A DNA stretch of 64,000 bases from the NCBI GenBank assembly GCA_037976565.1, contig CP137669.1:39520912-39584911 (forward strand). The letters run 5' to 3'. Both the position numbers and the translations under genes were made by a program. The notes under the pieces were generated by a model. The model did not search any database, had not been told where the DNA came from, and was given only the letters and a program-made list of their open reading frames with translations. Positions 34,783 through 45,116 of this stretch are shown piece after piece (position 1 is the first letter of the stretch; each line of letters starts with the position of its first letter). Source of the DNA: Mesocentrotus franciscanus. Its lineage: Eukaryota > Echinodermata > Echinoidea > Camarodonta > Strongylocentrotidae.

Positions 34783-35350
34783 ATCTCTCTCTCTCTCTCT
34801 CTCTCTTTCACACCCTCTCTCTCTCTCTCTCTCTTCCCTTCTCTTTCTCCCTCCTCTCTCTCTTCCCTTCTCTTTCTCCCTCCTTCTCTCTCTCTCTCTC
34901 TTTCACACCCTCTCTCTCCCCCTCTCACTCTCTCTCACACCTTCTCTCTTCCCCTCTCTTTCTCCCTCCTCTCTCTCTCTCTCTCTCTTCCCCTCTCTTT
35001 CTCCCTCCTTCTCTCTCTTTCACCTTCTCTCTTCCCCTCTCTTTCTCCCTCCTTCTCTCTCTCTCTTCCCCTCTCTTTCTCCCTCCTTCTCTCTCTTCCC
35101 CTCTTTCTCCCTCCTTCTCTCTCTTTCACACCTTCTCTCTTCCCCTCTCTTTCTCCATCCTTCTCTCTCTCTCTCTCTTCCCCTCTCTTTCTCCCTCCTT
35201 CTCTCTCTTTCACACCTTCTCTCTTCCCCTCTCTTTCTCCCTCCTTCTCTCTCTTTCTCTCTCTTCCCCTCACTCTCTCTCCCTCCTTCTCTCCCTCTCC
35301 CTTTCACACCCTCTCTCTTACCCCAACCTCTTTCTTTCCTCTCTCTTTCT
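34783..35350. repeat. 570-bp polypyrimidine tract with higher-order repeat
   Basis: Nearly all C and T. Beyond simple (CT)n it repeats a segment built of CTTCCCCTCTCTTTCTCC, CTCCTTCTCTC and TTTCACACC at least seven to nine times with variable spacing, so it is part minisatellite. Three overlapping plus-strand frames of 203 to 238 codons (Ser/Leu/Pro/Phe-rich) and two minus-strand Arg/Glu-rich frames are translations of this tract, not genes. Confidence 0.95.
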
Positions 35351-36504
35351 CTTGATGCAAATATCAACATCAGGACTCAATTCTACAAGTTTCATTTCCT
35401 GAATGAAAAACAACTTTCACTTCCCAAACAAGAACTGCCAACCATTATAGCATAGAATCCTTCATTCAAGGAAGAGACATTTGTTTATGCTTACAAAATA
35501 TGACTTTGCTACCAAGTTTCAGTTTCGGTAAGAGAGGGGAATATTGGCAATGAGCTTTAGAGTAGTATCATGTTTAAAGATAGTATGTGAGATTGATGGC
35601 AGAAGTGCAGATGGTAAACCAATTTCTAGCAAGCCAAGTAGTAGTGTTTGTTTGTTTTTTAGTTATTTGAAATAGTTAGAATATCCTACTTCCAGTTGCA
35701 AGGCTGTTTTCAGCAAGTCCGTATATAATATTCAAAGCAAATACGACATGATTTTAATTGCGTTTCACACCGCTTGTAAGATTTTCAACTGATTGATTTT
35801 GTAAAGACTAATGACAACCAATAAGAAAAGAGGTGAATAAATCAGAAAGAATGCATAGGAATTAGGAGAGTGTTTACTTTAACAAGGGATATATGCCATA
35901 TCCGCCTTTTTTTTGGAAGAGAGCCAATTCAGTTCTGAGTTCATAATATTGAAATGCTTTGAAATAGATTGATTGAATATTATTGCAGAGGCTACTGAGT
36001 CAGCAACGAGGTAATGAAGAAAGCAGTCTTGACTAATCTGTGATGTTGTATAAAGACTTGTGGTGACAGATAGCTTATTTCTTATTTTAAAATATTTTTA
36101 GCATCAATGACTCCTTTGAAAAACAACTCTATAAATTTAGATATACCAACAATCCTGAAAAGTATATTTCAAGATAGCATTACTGATAATAACAATTACA
36201 ATATAATAACTATATTCATACTCGCAATAACATTATTGCATATTTCCTATGTATCTCCTTCCTATTTCCCTATTTTTAGTGCAATATGAGAAAATGCAAT
36301 GAAGATAAATTTATATCACAATTTCACTTTTGTAAAACATCACTAGTTGTAGGTTTGTATTATCTCAAACATTTTTTTGTCATAGCCACCCCCATTGCCT
36401 CAACCATGTTATGATCTAACGTTAGGCATTGGCAAAAGATTTTGGTTTTCATTTGTAACTTTATGATTGATCCAATGGCAGATTTAGAGGGGGCAGTGCC
36501 AGGA
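35351..36504. other. Unannotated stretch
   Basis: No gene or shared repeat seen. Confidence 0.6.
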
Positions 36505-36566
36505 GCGTCACAATGTGACGGACATGTGCGCTATATAAGAAGCCACCATTATTATTATTATTATAC
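36505..36566 (+). repeat. SINE 3'-tail fragment
   Basis: GTGCGCTATATAAGAAGCCACC followed by (ATT)n resembles the 3' end of the tRNA-type SINEs (GCGCTATATAA read from the 42393 copy). Confidence 0.55.
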
Positions 36567-36631
36567 CATGCATGCCCCCCATTTAGAAACCAAATTGGCA
36601 TACTCTTAGTAAACAATGAACAATTTGTACT

Positions 36632-37171
36632 TTAAAGGTACTATGTCCCATTTGCAGGCCTAAAAAATGAAAAGGTTAAATTCCAACGGCATTTGAAAGA
36701 CAATACTAATTTAGAAGTTCCCTTAAAAAAGGGGGGCTTGAAAATGTCTTTAAGTGGGAAAATAACGACTATTAGTTGTCGAATCGACTTAGGAGCTATA
36801 GAGCCAGTAAGTAATAGTCTGATTTTTCAGACCATTGTACCGAATGGTTGTACGTTTTATGCTGCGCAAAGATTCAATCAGTTTAATTTTGGCCATTACA
36901 AGAAGTGGGTTATTGATGTAGACAAATGCTCATGTACCCTTTACAGCTCATTTTATGTATGTTATTACCAAAGATGAAAAAAAGCCAGTCAGTCACTCAA
37001 TAGTGTCTGACAGTGAAGTCTAGCAAGTCAACGGGTTTCCTTGCATAATTTGAATATTAGGACACTGCTAACGTTTAAATTTCACAGATAGGACATACAT
37101 GACATATTCATAATTCCTGCAAAGTTCTACAGAATTTGATGTTGGCTGCAAAAGGGACATAGTATCTTTAA
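36632..37171 (+). repeat. TTAA-type TIR element, family M, copy 3 (reference copy)
   Basis: TTAA at 36632-36635 and 37168-37171. TIR left TTAAAGGTACTATGTCCC, right GGGACATAGTATCTTTAA, extended inward by TTTGCAG/CTGCAAA. About 540 bp. It holds a 94-codon plus frame (36693-36977) that is closely similar in copy 1 over its last 79 codons. Confidence 0.92.
36693..36977 (+). other. Small frame shared by family M copies (coding status doubtful)
   Basis: 94 codons beginning MKDNTNLEVPL, with a distal section MSLSGKITTISCRIDLGAIE and a Cys/Tyr-rich end (CSCTLYSSFYVCYYQR). Over 79 residues the copy at 13939-13700 differs at only about three positions. The copy at 25824-26015 is shifted by deletions. 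I know no family for it. Near-identity of recent copies explains the conservation without selection. No signal peptide or domain is evident. Confidence 0.2.
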
Positions 37172-37499
37172 ATTGTTACTTTTTTTCAACTGTCCCCCCC
37201 CATAAAAAAAAAATCCTGGATCTGCCCATGATTTACCTGTATCTCCTCTCAGTGACTCTCTACATGGACCTATTACATAGTAGGTCCATACTCTCTAAGA
37301 CTGTTCATCTCATGCTGTTCATCATGGTCAATGGTGACTGATAATGATGACTGACCTGACGATCGGAGACGGACAGCGGGTGTCAGAGATCTGGACAGGA
37401 GGATGGCAGGGTAGAGACTCTTGAACTAAGAAGTCGGATGGGTGGCAGACCACAAGGCCTAATAAGACAAACAGTATGATGTCCAATATCAAGATGAAT
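37172..37499. other. Unannotated stretch
   Basis: Contains a short hairpin (ATGGACCTA / TAGGTCCAT, 37264-37290). Nothing else recognised. Confidence 0.55.
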
Positions 37500-37788
37500 G
37501 GGTGTTCCCCTGAGCATAGTCTACCTGTGGTTTGATAGGAAAGAGAAAGAGATCAGAGGAGTTTGAAGGAAGGGGTGGGGGGTGTTCCCCTCAGGAGACT
37601 CTACCTGCAGTTTGAGAGTCAAGAGGGAAAAAAAGTCAGTGGGGGTAGAAAGACCCCTTAGATTAGCAGAGTCTACCTGTGGTTTGATGAGAAAGAGAAG
37701 GAGATCAGAAGAGTTTGAAGGAGGAGGGGGGGAGGGGTGTTCCCCTTAGCAGACTCTACCTGCAGTTCGAGAGTCAAGAGAGAATTTT
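37500..37788. repeat. Local tandem duplication, ~160-bp unit
   Basis: The order GTGTTCCCCT, GTCTACCTGTGGTTTGAT, GAAAGAGAA-GAGATCAGA, GAGTTTGAAGGA, then GTGTTCCCCT, ACTCTACCTGCAGTTTGAGA occurs at 37502-37625 and again at 37668-37785. The two units differ by scattered substitutions. It abuts a family R element. No dispersed copy elsewhere in the window. Confidence 0.8.
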
Positions 37789-37808
37789 TGTATTCTTCAA
37801 TCATCTAT

Positions 37809-38685
37809 TGGTGTGTTTATGCTCAACTTTTTCAGGCCAGAATGAGGCTTTTGATACGCGTTTAGTTCAAAATACGGTTGCGTCCTTTCTCATTTCCGTA
37901 GAATCATTGATAAACGCCGATCGTAAACTCACAAAAAGGTGCATTTTGGATCGGCGTTTCTCCAAAAAGACGGTTTCTGGGGAAGCATAAACGCACAATC
38001 ATTTATAAACGCGTTTAAATGACGTCATCATAAACGTGTTTTCGGTTCACGTGAAAATCTATAATTAGCAGGACTCGTGGAAAATCCATGGGATATTGGA
38101 GGGGGTTTAAAATAAATGCTAATGAAAACAAAATTTGATACTTAGTCTTTTTTTTTATATTTTGAGATTATTTGTTGTTCTTTTTTTCCTTCTTTTTTTC
38201 AAATTTTATTTCTCTTGTTTGTGTACTTTTATTCTTTTACTTCTTCTTTTTATTTTAACGCATATCGCATACATGTACACGCAGTGGCCGCCTGGCCTGC
38301 AGAAATGCATGCTCCTGTCTGTGCAGTGCCTACAAAGCATATCAATATAGCAAGATGCCTAACACGGGTTAGGCATAACCCGTTGCATCATATATTTGCT
38401 ACACCACATTTCGTGAGTTGATGGTCATCTGCTGTGTATCTCCTTAATTATACAGTGCTCCTGCCTATGCAGTGCCTACAAAGCATATTCGAAAGAAAAA
38501 AATCGCGCCCAAACTTGACCTGCCCTCCCAGGGTCAACGTAGCGTGCGAATCCAGATACAGAGCCCGAATTCGCCTGGAGAAGGGAGCATAAACAGTACT
38601 CCTGTGGAACTGCATTTATGATGAGCGTTTACGATGAGCGTTTCAAAACGCTCATTCTGCCTTCAAATTTAAGCATAACGCACCC
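37809..38685. repeat. Large TIR element related to family R
   Basis: Left end TGGTGTGTTTATGCTCAACT, right end AAGCATAACGCACCC, inverted for about 45 bp through CAGAATGAG-CGTTTTGA. It is flanked by TAT at 37806-37808 and 38686-38688. At 877 bp it is about twice the other R copies and has its own interior, with AAACGC motifs and a direct repeat of GTGCAGTGCCTACAAAGCAT / ATGCAGTGCCTACAAAGCAT at about 38320 and 38465. No transposase. Frames in the T-rich middle are low complexity. Confidence 0.85.
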
Positions 38686-38694
38686 TATGTCCTC

Positions 38695-38860
38695 CTCCCT
38701 TACACGCATCCCACACAGATGGCGGTGACCCCCGAAAATACACCCATCGAAAAAACTTGCGAGGGTAAGAATGAAAGGCAAGTACTGTCTCCGTTTTAGC
38801 GTTGAGGGTGTGCTATTTTCTCAGCTGATTGGGCGGGCGACACTGAAACAGTCCAGGCAG
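38695..38860. promoter_or_regulatory. Candidate promoter patch (YY1-like, GC box, inverted CCAAT)
   Basis: A GC-richer island directly after the R element. CAGATGGCGGTG at 38717-38728 resembles the YY1/downstream-ATG motif often found at transcription starts. GCTGATTGGGCGGGCG at 38824-38839 combines an inverted CCAAT box (ATTGG) with a GC box (GGGCGG). Read on the minus strand the order is GC box, CCAAT, then the YY1-like site. This is motif evidence only. Confidence 0.25.
38719..38764 (+). other. Candidate short coding exon
   Basis: A pyrimidine-rich run ending in CACACAG (a fair splice acceptor, or a start context) precedes ATG. There follow 15 codons, M-A-V-T-P-E-N-T-P-I-E-K-T-C-E, and then G|GTAAGA, a near-ideal splice donor. 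The peptide is not low complexity, unlike nearly every other frame in this window. It could be a 46-nt exon in phase 1. I do not recognise the peptide and cannot find a partner exon; chance is a real alternative. Confidence 0.2.
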
Positions 38861-39309
38861 TAGACTAGCCTAATGCCAGCTCAACCTCAAAATATTGGGG
38901 GTGATAAGCCCTTCTTTTAAAAAAGGAGGGAAAATAGGAGGGAAAAAAGAAAGAAAGAAAAGAGAGTTGGAAGTTTCCCATTTCTGTAACCCCTATACTC
39001 TGCGAGCACTGTTCCTTACAAATCTGTATTGTTTCTCCCAGCTTGGTTAGAAATCCTTGGTTTAATAATACATGTTTTGTTTCATGTAAGTGTTAGATTA
39101 ATGAGAAGTGACTGTAAAACAAAACAAGGGAGGTAATTACATAAGGATGTGTCCTTGAGCCGAACAGTCACCCTGAATAAAGTCCAGTCTTTCACCCCAT
39201 CAGGTTCCACAAATAACATAATCTTTCATGACAAACAACACATCTTGCTTCCATTACATTAATGATGCCTATAAAATTGAGGAGTACGACTGTAAGGGAA
39301 AAAGAGATG
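38861..39309. other. Unannotated stretch
   Basis: Spacer; a short GAAAGAAA run lies at 38945-38962. Confidence 0.6.
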
Positions 39310-39315
39310 GTGAAT

Positions 39316-39354
<39 letters not shown>

Positions 39355-39452
39355 GGGAGGGGAGGGAAAGTAGAGAGAGAGAAAAAGAAAAAGAGAAAAA
39401 GTGAGAGGGCAGAGAAAGAGAAAGTGAGAGAGAGAGAGAGAGAGAGAGAGAT
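39310..39452. repeat. (AG)n-rich microsatellite
   Basis: Two pure (AG)n blocks (39324-39350 and 39427-39451) joined by mixed AG/AAAG purine DNA. Responsible for the Ser/Leu-rich minus frames at 39192-39542. Confidence 0.93.
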
Positions 39453-39758
39453 ATGACAACAGTGAGGTGGGGGAGACGAGCAAATGTTATTCTCTTTTGT
39501 GTTGATGTGACTACACTGGAATGTAACTAAACCCAAAGGCAACTCTTACTGGAACATTTGATCTCTACAAAATAGTCTCTGGTTACCATTTACCCAGGGC
39601 TAATGTTCTATATGGATAGATTGAAAGTTACACTTTGTGGATTATTTACTGCTATCAGATGAAGATTGCAAACTATTAAATTTAATAAAAGTACAATAAT
39701 TGTTCCTACCCCTCCCCAAAGAAAAAAAGTAGTTGGTTTCTATTGTTACTGAAGTCCA
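39453..39758. other. Unannotated stretch
   Basis: Nothing recognised. Confidence 0.6.
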
Positions 39759-39917
39759 GGGCCCCGTATTACAAAGAGTTGATATCAATCGCAACTTATT
39801 TGCGATTGATATCAATCGCAACCATGTACATAAGAGATAGGAGACTGCAAATTTACGATTGATTGGAGGACTTACGATTGATTTGGATCAATCGTAACTC
39901 TTTGAAAGACGGGGCCC
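39759..39917. repeat. Compact GGGCC-ended palindromic MITE
   Basis: Left end GGGCCCCGTATTACAAAGAG, right end CTCTTTGAAAGACGGGGCCC. The interior repeats ATCAATCGCAAC and TACGATTGAT in both orientations, so most of the 159 bp can fold back. Its right arm matches 3720-3776. Both flanks read CCAGG, but part of that may belong to the TIR. Confidence 0.85.
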
Positions 39918-40708
39918 AGGTCTTTTTTAAATAATGAAAATATCTAATCCTAAGAAAAACATGTGAGGTTGAAATGGTTGAATTTAGATAATTGGCCGGA
40001 GGAAAATCATAAAAAAACTACCATAAGCAAGAGTTAGTACGAGCCATTTTTCAATAATTCTTTAAAAATTACTCGGTAATTCTAAATAAATTATCAGTAC
40101 TGCAAAATGGTCCATTTCTGAATCACAGGAAACATATTTATAATAACAGATATACTTGTTATCATTATATGCTATCAGCCTATCACCAATACCTTTGCAT
40201 CATATATTCTAGGATTTTTTTTAAATTAACCATACCCCTATACCCAAGGGCGGATCCCGGCCCCCCCTGGATCATCCACTGCCTATACCTGCTCTATGAA
40301 AGAAAGAGAGAAATTTCTATAAAATAATTTTCAACCCTTTTCTGCCAATGAAAGTGACAAGGAGGTGATTGACCTTCAGATTGCATGCAGCCCTTTAAGT
40401 TGAAGTTCACTGTAAACTGTGTCATATCAGTGATTTTTATGATGAACATGAATGAGAGCTGATGTTGATGACTCCCTCGTGAGAAATTAACTCATTCTTT
40501 TTACGGTTTCCACACCCTTCTCATCATGCCCCTCACACACACACCCCTTTAGATAGCATTTCAGTGCCATGTTTTTGCAATCTCTTCTGATCCAGAATTG
40601 ACATGAGGAGAGGAGAAAGAGCAAAGTTTCCCACAACAGCTCAAGTCCATTTCTGCTGCAGCACATTGTGCCAATCACTAATAACAATGATAATATTGAC
40701 AATGAGCA
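39918..40708. other. Unannotated stretch
   Basis: Nothing recognised. Confidence 0.6.
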
Positions 40709-41093
40709 TTAAAGGGATCGTTTAACAGTGTTAAATCTGAGATACACGGCCCTACATGTTATTAGTGTCTGTGATATGGTGTAATAATGAAGCCCTAAAA
40801 AAATTGCACTTCAAAATGATCAAGAAGTGCCTCAAAAAAGTAAAAATCTTTGATTGACCGGTTTTACCATACTCGTTTTCCCTAATAGACTATAGTGTTA
40901 TGAAAACCATCAGGCGAACGGTTTTCAAAATTTGTAATTCCAATCATAAATATCTTGATAATCAGACAGGCGATCAGCTTGTAAAAGTCATGGGGTTCCT
41001 GACTGACCTAAAGGTTTATGATTATCATTGCATCATGAGCTAAATCCAGAATTTTGTTTCAGAATCTGAGACAAAGTTACCGGATCCCTTTAA
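40709..41093. repeat. TTAA-type TIR element, family N
   Basis: TTAA at 40709-40712 and 41090-41093. The ends TTAAAGGGATCGTTTAACAG and ACCGGATCCCTTTAA are inverted, continuing inward with AATCTGAGA on the left and TCTGAGACAAAGTTA on the right. The only copy in the window; 385 bp; no ORF. Confidence 0.85.
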
Positions 41094-41139
41094 AGTCTCT
41101 AAATTGGCAACAAAGAGTGGACTTTATAATTACTACTGG

Positions 41140-41171
<32 letters not shown>

Positions 41172-41182
41172 TATATATATAT
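41140..41182. repeat. (TA)n microsatellite
   Basis: Interrupted once by AATT. Confidence 0.93.
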
Positions 41183-41343
41183 TCAAATTGCAATTTTTGT
41201 TGCATTCCCAAATTTTTAGTCAAAATTGATACACATTTTGATTTGCCTTAGAGTGTCGGAGCGAAAGATAAGAATAACTGCTGCCAATTTGAGGAGACAC
41301 AGTGAATACATTTCGACCTTTTGGAAAACCCTAAACATGTAAA

Positions 41344-41888
41344 ATAAAGGGACTAGGTAACATTGTTCAGATGAAAGAAAATGGTGCTAAGGTAGTGCTA
41401 AGGTAGTGACATCAATGCTAGATGTACAATTAAAGATCATCTGAAAGTTTGAGTGAAAACAGACCATTAATAACGATAAAAAATTGGGAAAAACTGATCT
41501 GATCGATTCCAGAATTCTCCCAACTATATTACTGTATTTTAATTAAATTTTAGGTGAATGAAAATTGTCACAAAGCAATGAATTCGCTCTATATACCATT
41601 CCAAACATTTAAGAATTGAAAGATTTTTAAAAGCCTGCTTTATGTCTTATTTACGTGGAAAAACGGTTGGAAATATTCAAAAATGGTTGGGAGACTTTAC
41701 TGTAAGAGGGTGTCGCACAGTGACACCTTCAAAGAAAACCATCAATATCTTTGTGGTTTGAGAATTTTTTCAGGATTTTTTGCATGATAGAGGGTTAGTT
41801 AGGTAGAAGGAATATAATAATTAACATTTCATACAAAAATCAAGCATTTTTTTCATCAACCTTCAACAATGTTAACAAGTCACTTTAA
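41344..41888 (-). repeat. TTAA-type TIR element, family L, copy 2
   Basis: Reverse of 3187-3702. The right end AACAAGTCACTTTAA and the left end TAAAGGGACTAGGTAACATT are inverted; the left TTAA is now ATAA. It includes a short tandem duplication of GTGCTAAGGTA at 41390-41410 absent from copy 1. Confidence 0.88.
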
Positions 41889-42392
41889 GAAGGGACAGTC
41901 TAACTGGTCAGTCATAGCCCTAGTCCAGACAGAGCAGTAGTAAACACATCTCACGCTGACTGGTAGTACGCCCAGTGTCACTCTTCATTATGAGAAAGCG
42001 CTACATTCTTACAGGCGTCAATTGGTTGCTTAATGTGGATATGGGTTTTGTACCCCAGTGGGCTTCGTGGAAAGAGCAATGATTCCACTCAAAGATCTAA
42101 ACTTATTGTTTGTAAATGACCAAGGCACTTGGTCAAAATTAGATGATCAAATTAATCTGATGATATTTTTTAGCTCGCTTCTTTTTCTAATGTTATTTAA
42201 AAGAATGAATCATCACACAAGATGTTACTAAATATTTTACATAATATTCATACTTTTTAGAGCAGTAATATATCACTATCTAGTAAATCAAAAGTTGAAA
42301 AGCGCATATAACATCTTCCTCAAAACATAATATCAATAACACACACATGTTTCATTAAAAATAGAATGTAAATATGCAACTATTGCAAATTA
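41889..42392. other. Unannotated stretch
   Basis: Nothing recognised. Confidence 0.6.
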
Positions 42393-42750
42393 TAATAATA
42401 ATAATAATATTCCGCTTTATATAGCGCCCAATACATCGATCCAACGATGTGCCTAAGCGCTTTACAGATATATTATTACCCGCTCATTGATTCAGGCTTA
42501 CCCGCACACAATGTATGCACATTTTCCACTCCCTGGGGAGCATTCCAGCCAGTCGCCATTTTACAAGCACACACTTGCTTATCCAACCGCATGAACTTTC
42601 GCATCCTACCGGTACCCATTTAACACCTGGGTGGAGAGTAGCAAGTGCAGGTAAATATCTTGCCAAAGGATATTAATGCCGTGTCGGGATTCGAACCCTC
42701 GACCTTCGCCTCTCCAGTCAAGCACCTTAAACCACTCGACCACGACACTA
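42393..42750 (-). repeat. tRNA-derived SINE, copy 5
   Basis: Nearly full length in reverse. (AAT)n tail first, then TTTATATAGCGCCCAATACA, CCTAAGCGCTTTACAG, CATTTTCCACTCCCTGGGGA, CACCTGGGTGGAGAGTAGCA and CTTGCCAAAGGATATTAATG. The B box is GGATTCGAACCCTCG and the head ends ACCACTCGACCACGACAC. The well-kept pol III boxes suggest a fairly young insertion. Confidence 0.93.
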
Positions 42751-43615
42751 AAAAATCATCAAATTCCTGCCATCCTTAATTTGAAGAAAAAAATGATCAT
42801 ATTAATGCTTAAGTAATTTTCTTTCTTTCACACCCAGCTGTGAATCACTGATATGAAGATAATGTTTTCTGAACTTGTATCCATAGCGCTTTATCAAAGG
42901 TAGCTTGCCATGGACATAAAAAGTTCAAGTTTTCTAACATCTGATAAAGTTCTATTATAAAAGAGGCTTATCACAACATTCTAACTATACATAACTTCGA
43001 CAAAGCTTCTCCCCCGTTTCATTTACTCATCCAGTCAGAGTGCAGAAAAGTACACAATTAACAATGAAAGACAATTCTATTGTTAATTTATTCCTTACAG
43101 TTCATGAAGATATTGTACATAAATGCTTTCAAATCTATATCTAAAAACCAGCAGTATGCACTCATTGAAAGCCACTCACATGGAATGTATAAATCTAATC
43201 ACAGTATGTCTTCTTTCACACAATACAATATCAAATACCAACCCGCATCGTTTCACCAGTTCAATTATACCAGAAACTAAGGATAAAAAGAAAACACGCC
43301 TCAATCTCTGCCCATCAAGCACCGAGGTCTCAATTTACTTTTCATGCATGCCCGCAAAACAATTTGTAATTTGAAAATGATTATGAAAATATTGTTTCTG
43401 GCTTCCATGTTTCTGGAGGGGGAAGGGCTATCAAGTATGGAGTCTAAATCATTTTCACACTTGTGCAAACAGGGGCAAAACAAGCAATTTTTCAATTATT
43501 TCTCAGTTTCTACAGTACACAGAGGTCAATACCCTTGCCCATGCCTAGTAGTAGTTCCACCATGAAAACAAAAAAACACAATCTGATCTATTGACCAGAA
43601 ATGGGAGATATGCTG
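42751..43615. other. Unannotated stretch
   Basis: Several overlapping frames of 60 to 83 codons (43080-43565) have no recognisable motif. Confidence 0.5.
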
Positions 43616-43619
43616 TAGA

Positions 43620-44086
43620 AAGAGGGGAGGGAGGGGAAGGGAGTGGAAGGAAGGGAGAGAGAGAGAGAGGGATAAAGAAAGAGAGAGAGAGAGGAGGAGG
43701 GAGCAGGGAGGGAAGGACAAGATGAAAGAAAAGAAAAGAAGAACAAAAAGGAAAAGGGAACACAGAGAGAGGGGGATGGGAAGGGAGAGATGAGAGATGT
43801 ACAAAGAGGAAAAAAAGCTCAAAACAAGTAAAAAAATCTAGGAAAAATACAGAAAGGAAAAAAAAATGAGTGAGAAAAGAATGGAAAGAAAGTGGAACAC
43901 TGTTTATATCTGTAGCTGTATACACCTGGTATTATTATAGAGAAGAGAGAGTGAGAGAGATAGAGAGAGTGGGGGAGAGAGAGAAAGAGAGAGAGAGTGG
44001 GGGAGAGGGAGAGAGAGAGGGAGAGAGAGATAGAGAGAAAGAGAGAGAGAGAGAGTGAGAGAGAGAGAGAGAGAGATAATGATGAT
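43620..44086. repeat. Long polypurine (AG)n tract in two blocks
   Basis: Purine-rich 43620-43880 and nearly pure (AG)n-type 43940-44086, separated by about 60 bp of ordinary sequence. Low-complexity frames on both strands derive from it. Confidence 0.93.
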
Positions 44087-44304
44087 TGTGATGAGAAAAG
44101 TATCCCATATGCAAATTAGGGAATCACATGACATATACATCAGAGGAAATAAACCAACCACAGAGCTTGATAAAGCAATGGGACCCCGCTCCCACCCCCT
44201 TTCATGCCTGAGGGAGGAGACACACAATTCTTTGCCCCTCCCCAAGCCATTCACATACCACCTGTCATTTGACTCTTCAGCAGGAGAAATGTTACAGGTT
44301 TCAC

Positions 44305-44868
44305 TTAAAGAGATAGTTGAGTTCTTGTTTAAGACCGCAAATGGCTTCAAAGTGCATGGTTATTGCTCTTTTTCTTATTTATGACATTTCTAGTGCTCTT
44401 TTAGGACCTAAAATTGCTATGAAGGTCATTTTAGACCCCAAAATGTGTGAAATTTGGCCAATACGATCATACCAATTCAGCTCCACTCTCAAAAAAATAT
44501 GGTGACCGTTAATTAATTAATTAACAATAACAATACATGGGCCAGCTGGTTGTGCATATTATAACCAACACGAAAAAGTCAACAAAAAGCCACCATCAGC
44601 ATTGGCTGGAATAAAACATATAATAAGGCGCTATCTCTTTTTTTAACGGCTGATTCAAATTATCAAATATTTGTGTACCACCACAAATATTAGAAGTCGT
44701 TATATTTATGGATATTTCAGCCGTCTCTGAACCGATGTTGATCAACCAAAGATCATTTTGTCATTTAAATTGTATGTTCTTTCAAATTTGACACTCAGTT
44801 TTTCATTATCTCACAAAAAAATTATTTTGCGTAGAGCCCTCTGCAACAAAACTCAACTATCCATTTAA
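44305..44868. repeat. TTAA-type TIR element, family O
   Basis: TTAA at 44305-44308 and 44865-44868. Ends TTAAAGAGATAGTTGAGTTC and AAAACTCAACTATCCATTTAA are inverted repeats. 564 bp, single copy in the window. Small frames inside are not supported. Confidence 0.85.
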
Positions 44869-45116
44869 AGAGAAGGTTAAGTTCTGGGAAAGGTCTATGT
44901 AATATCTCCATGCAATACAAATTAGAGTTACAATTTTTCTAAAAATCATCAATACCTATAAACACCTATAAAATATAAAGGTATACAATATTTCAATACA
45001 ATATATACATTTTTCTACTGAATTTTTTTATTCTTCAGTTTTAGAATGGAGAATCAGGGCTATATCTTTGTAGCAATTTCATGCAAAAACTTTGAAACTT
45101 TAGAATGTATCTTTAA
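44865..45116. repeat. Possible second TTAA-bounded element abutting family O
   Basis: Starts TTAAAGAGAAGGTTAAGTTC, whose beginning also appears at 28853, and reaches a TTAA at 45113-45116. The two ends match only weakly as an inverted repeat. It would share its left TTAA with the right TTAA of family O. Confidence 0.4.

Noticed and set aside
34739..35455. Long open frames (203 to 238 codons) on the plus strand and Arg/Glu-rich frames on the minus strand
   Set aside because: All are translations of a CT-rich simple repeat. Three plus frames are open at once, which only happens because the repeat lacks stop codons.
42660..42750. Functional tRNA gene on the minus strand
   Set aside because: The A- and B-box region is the head of a SINE that continues into a ~260-bp body and an (AAT)n tail.
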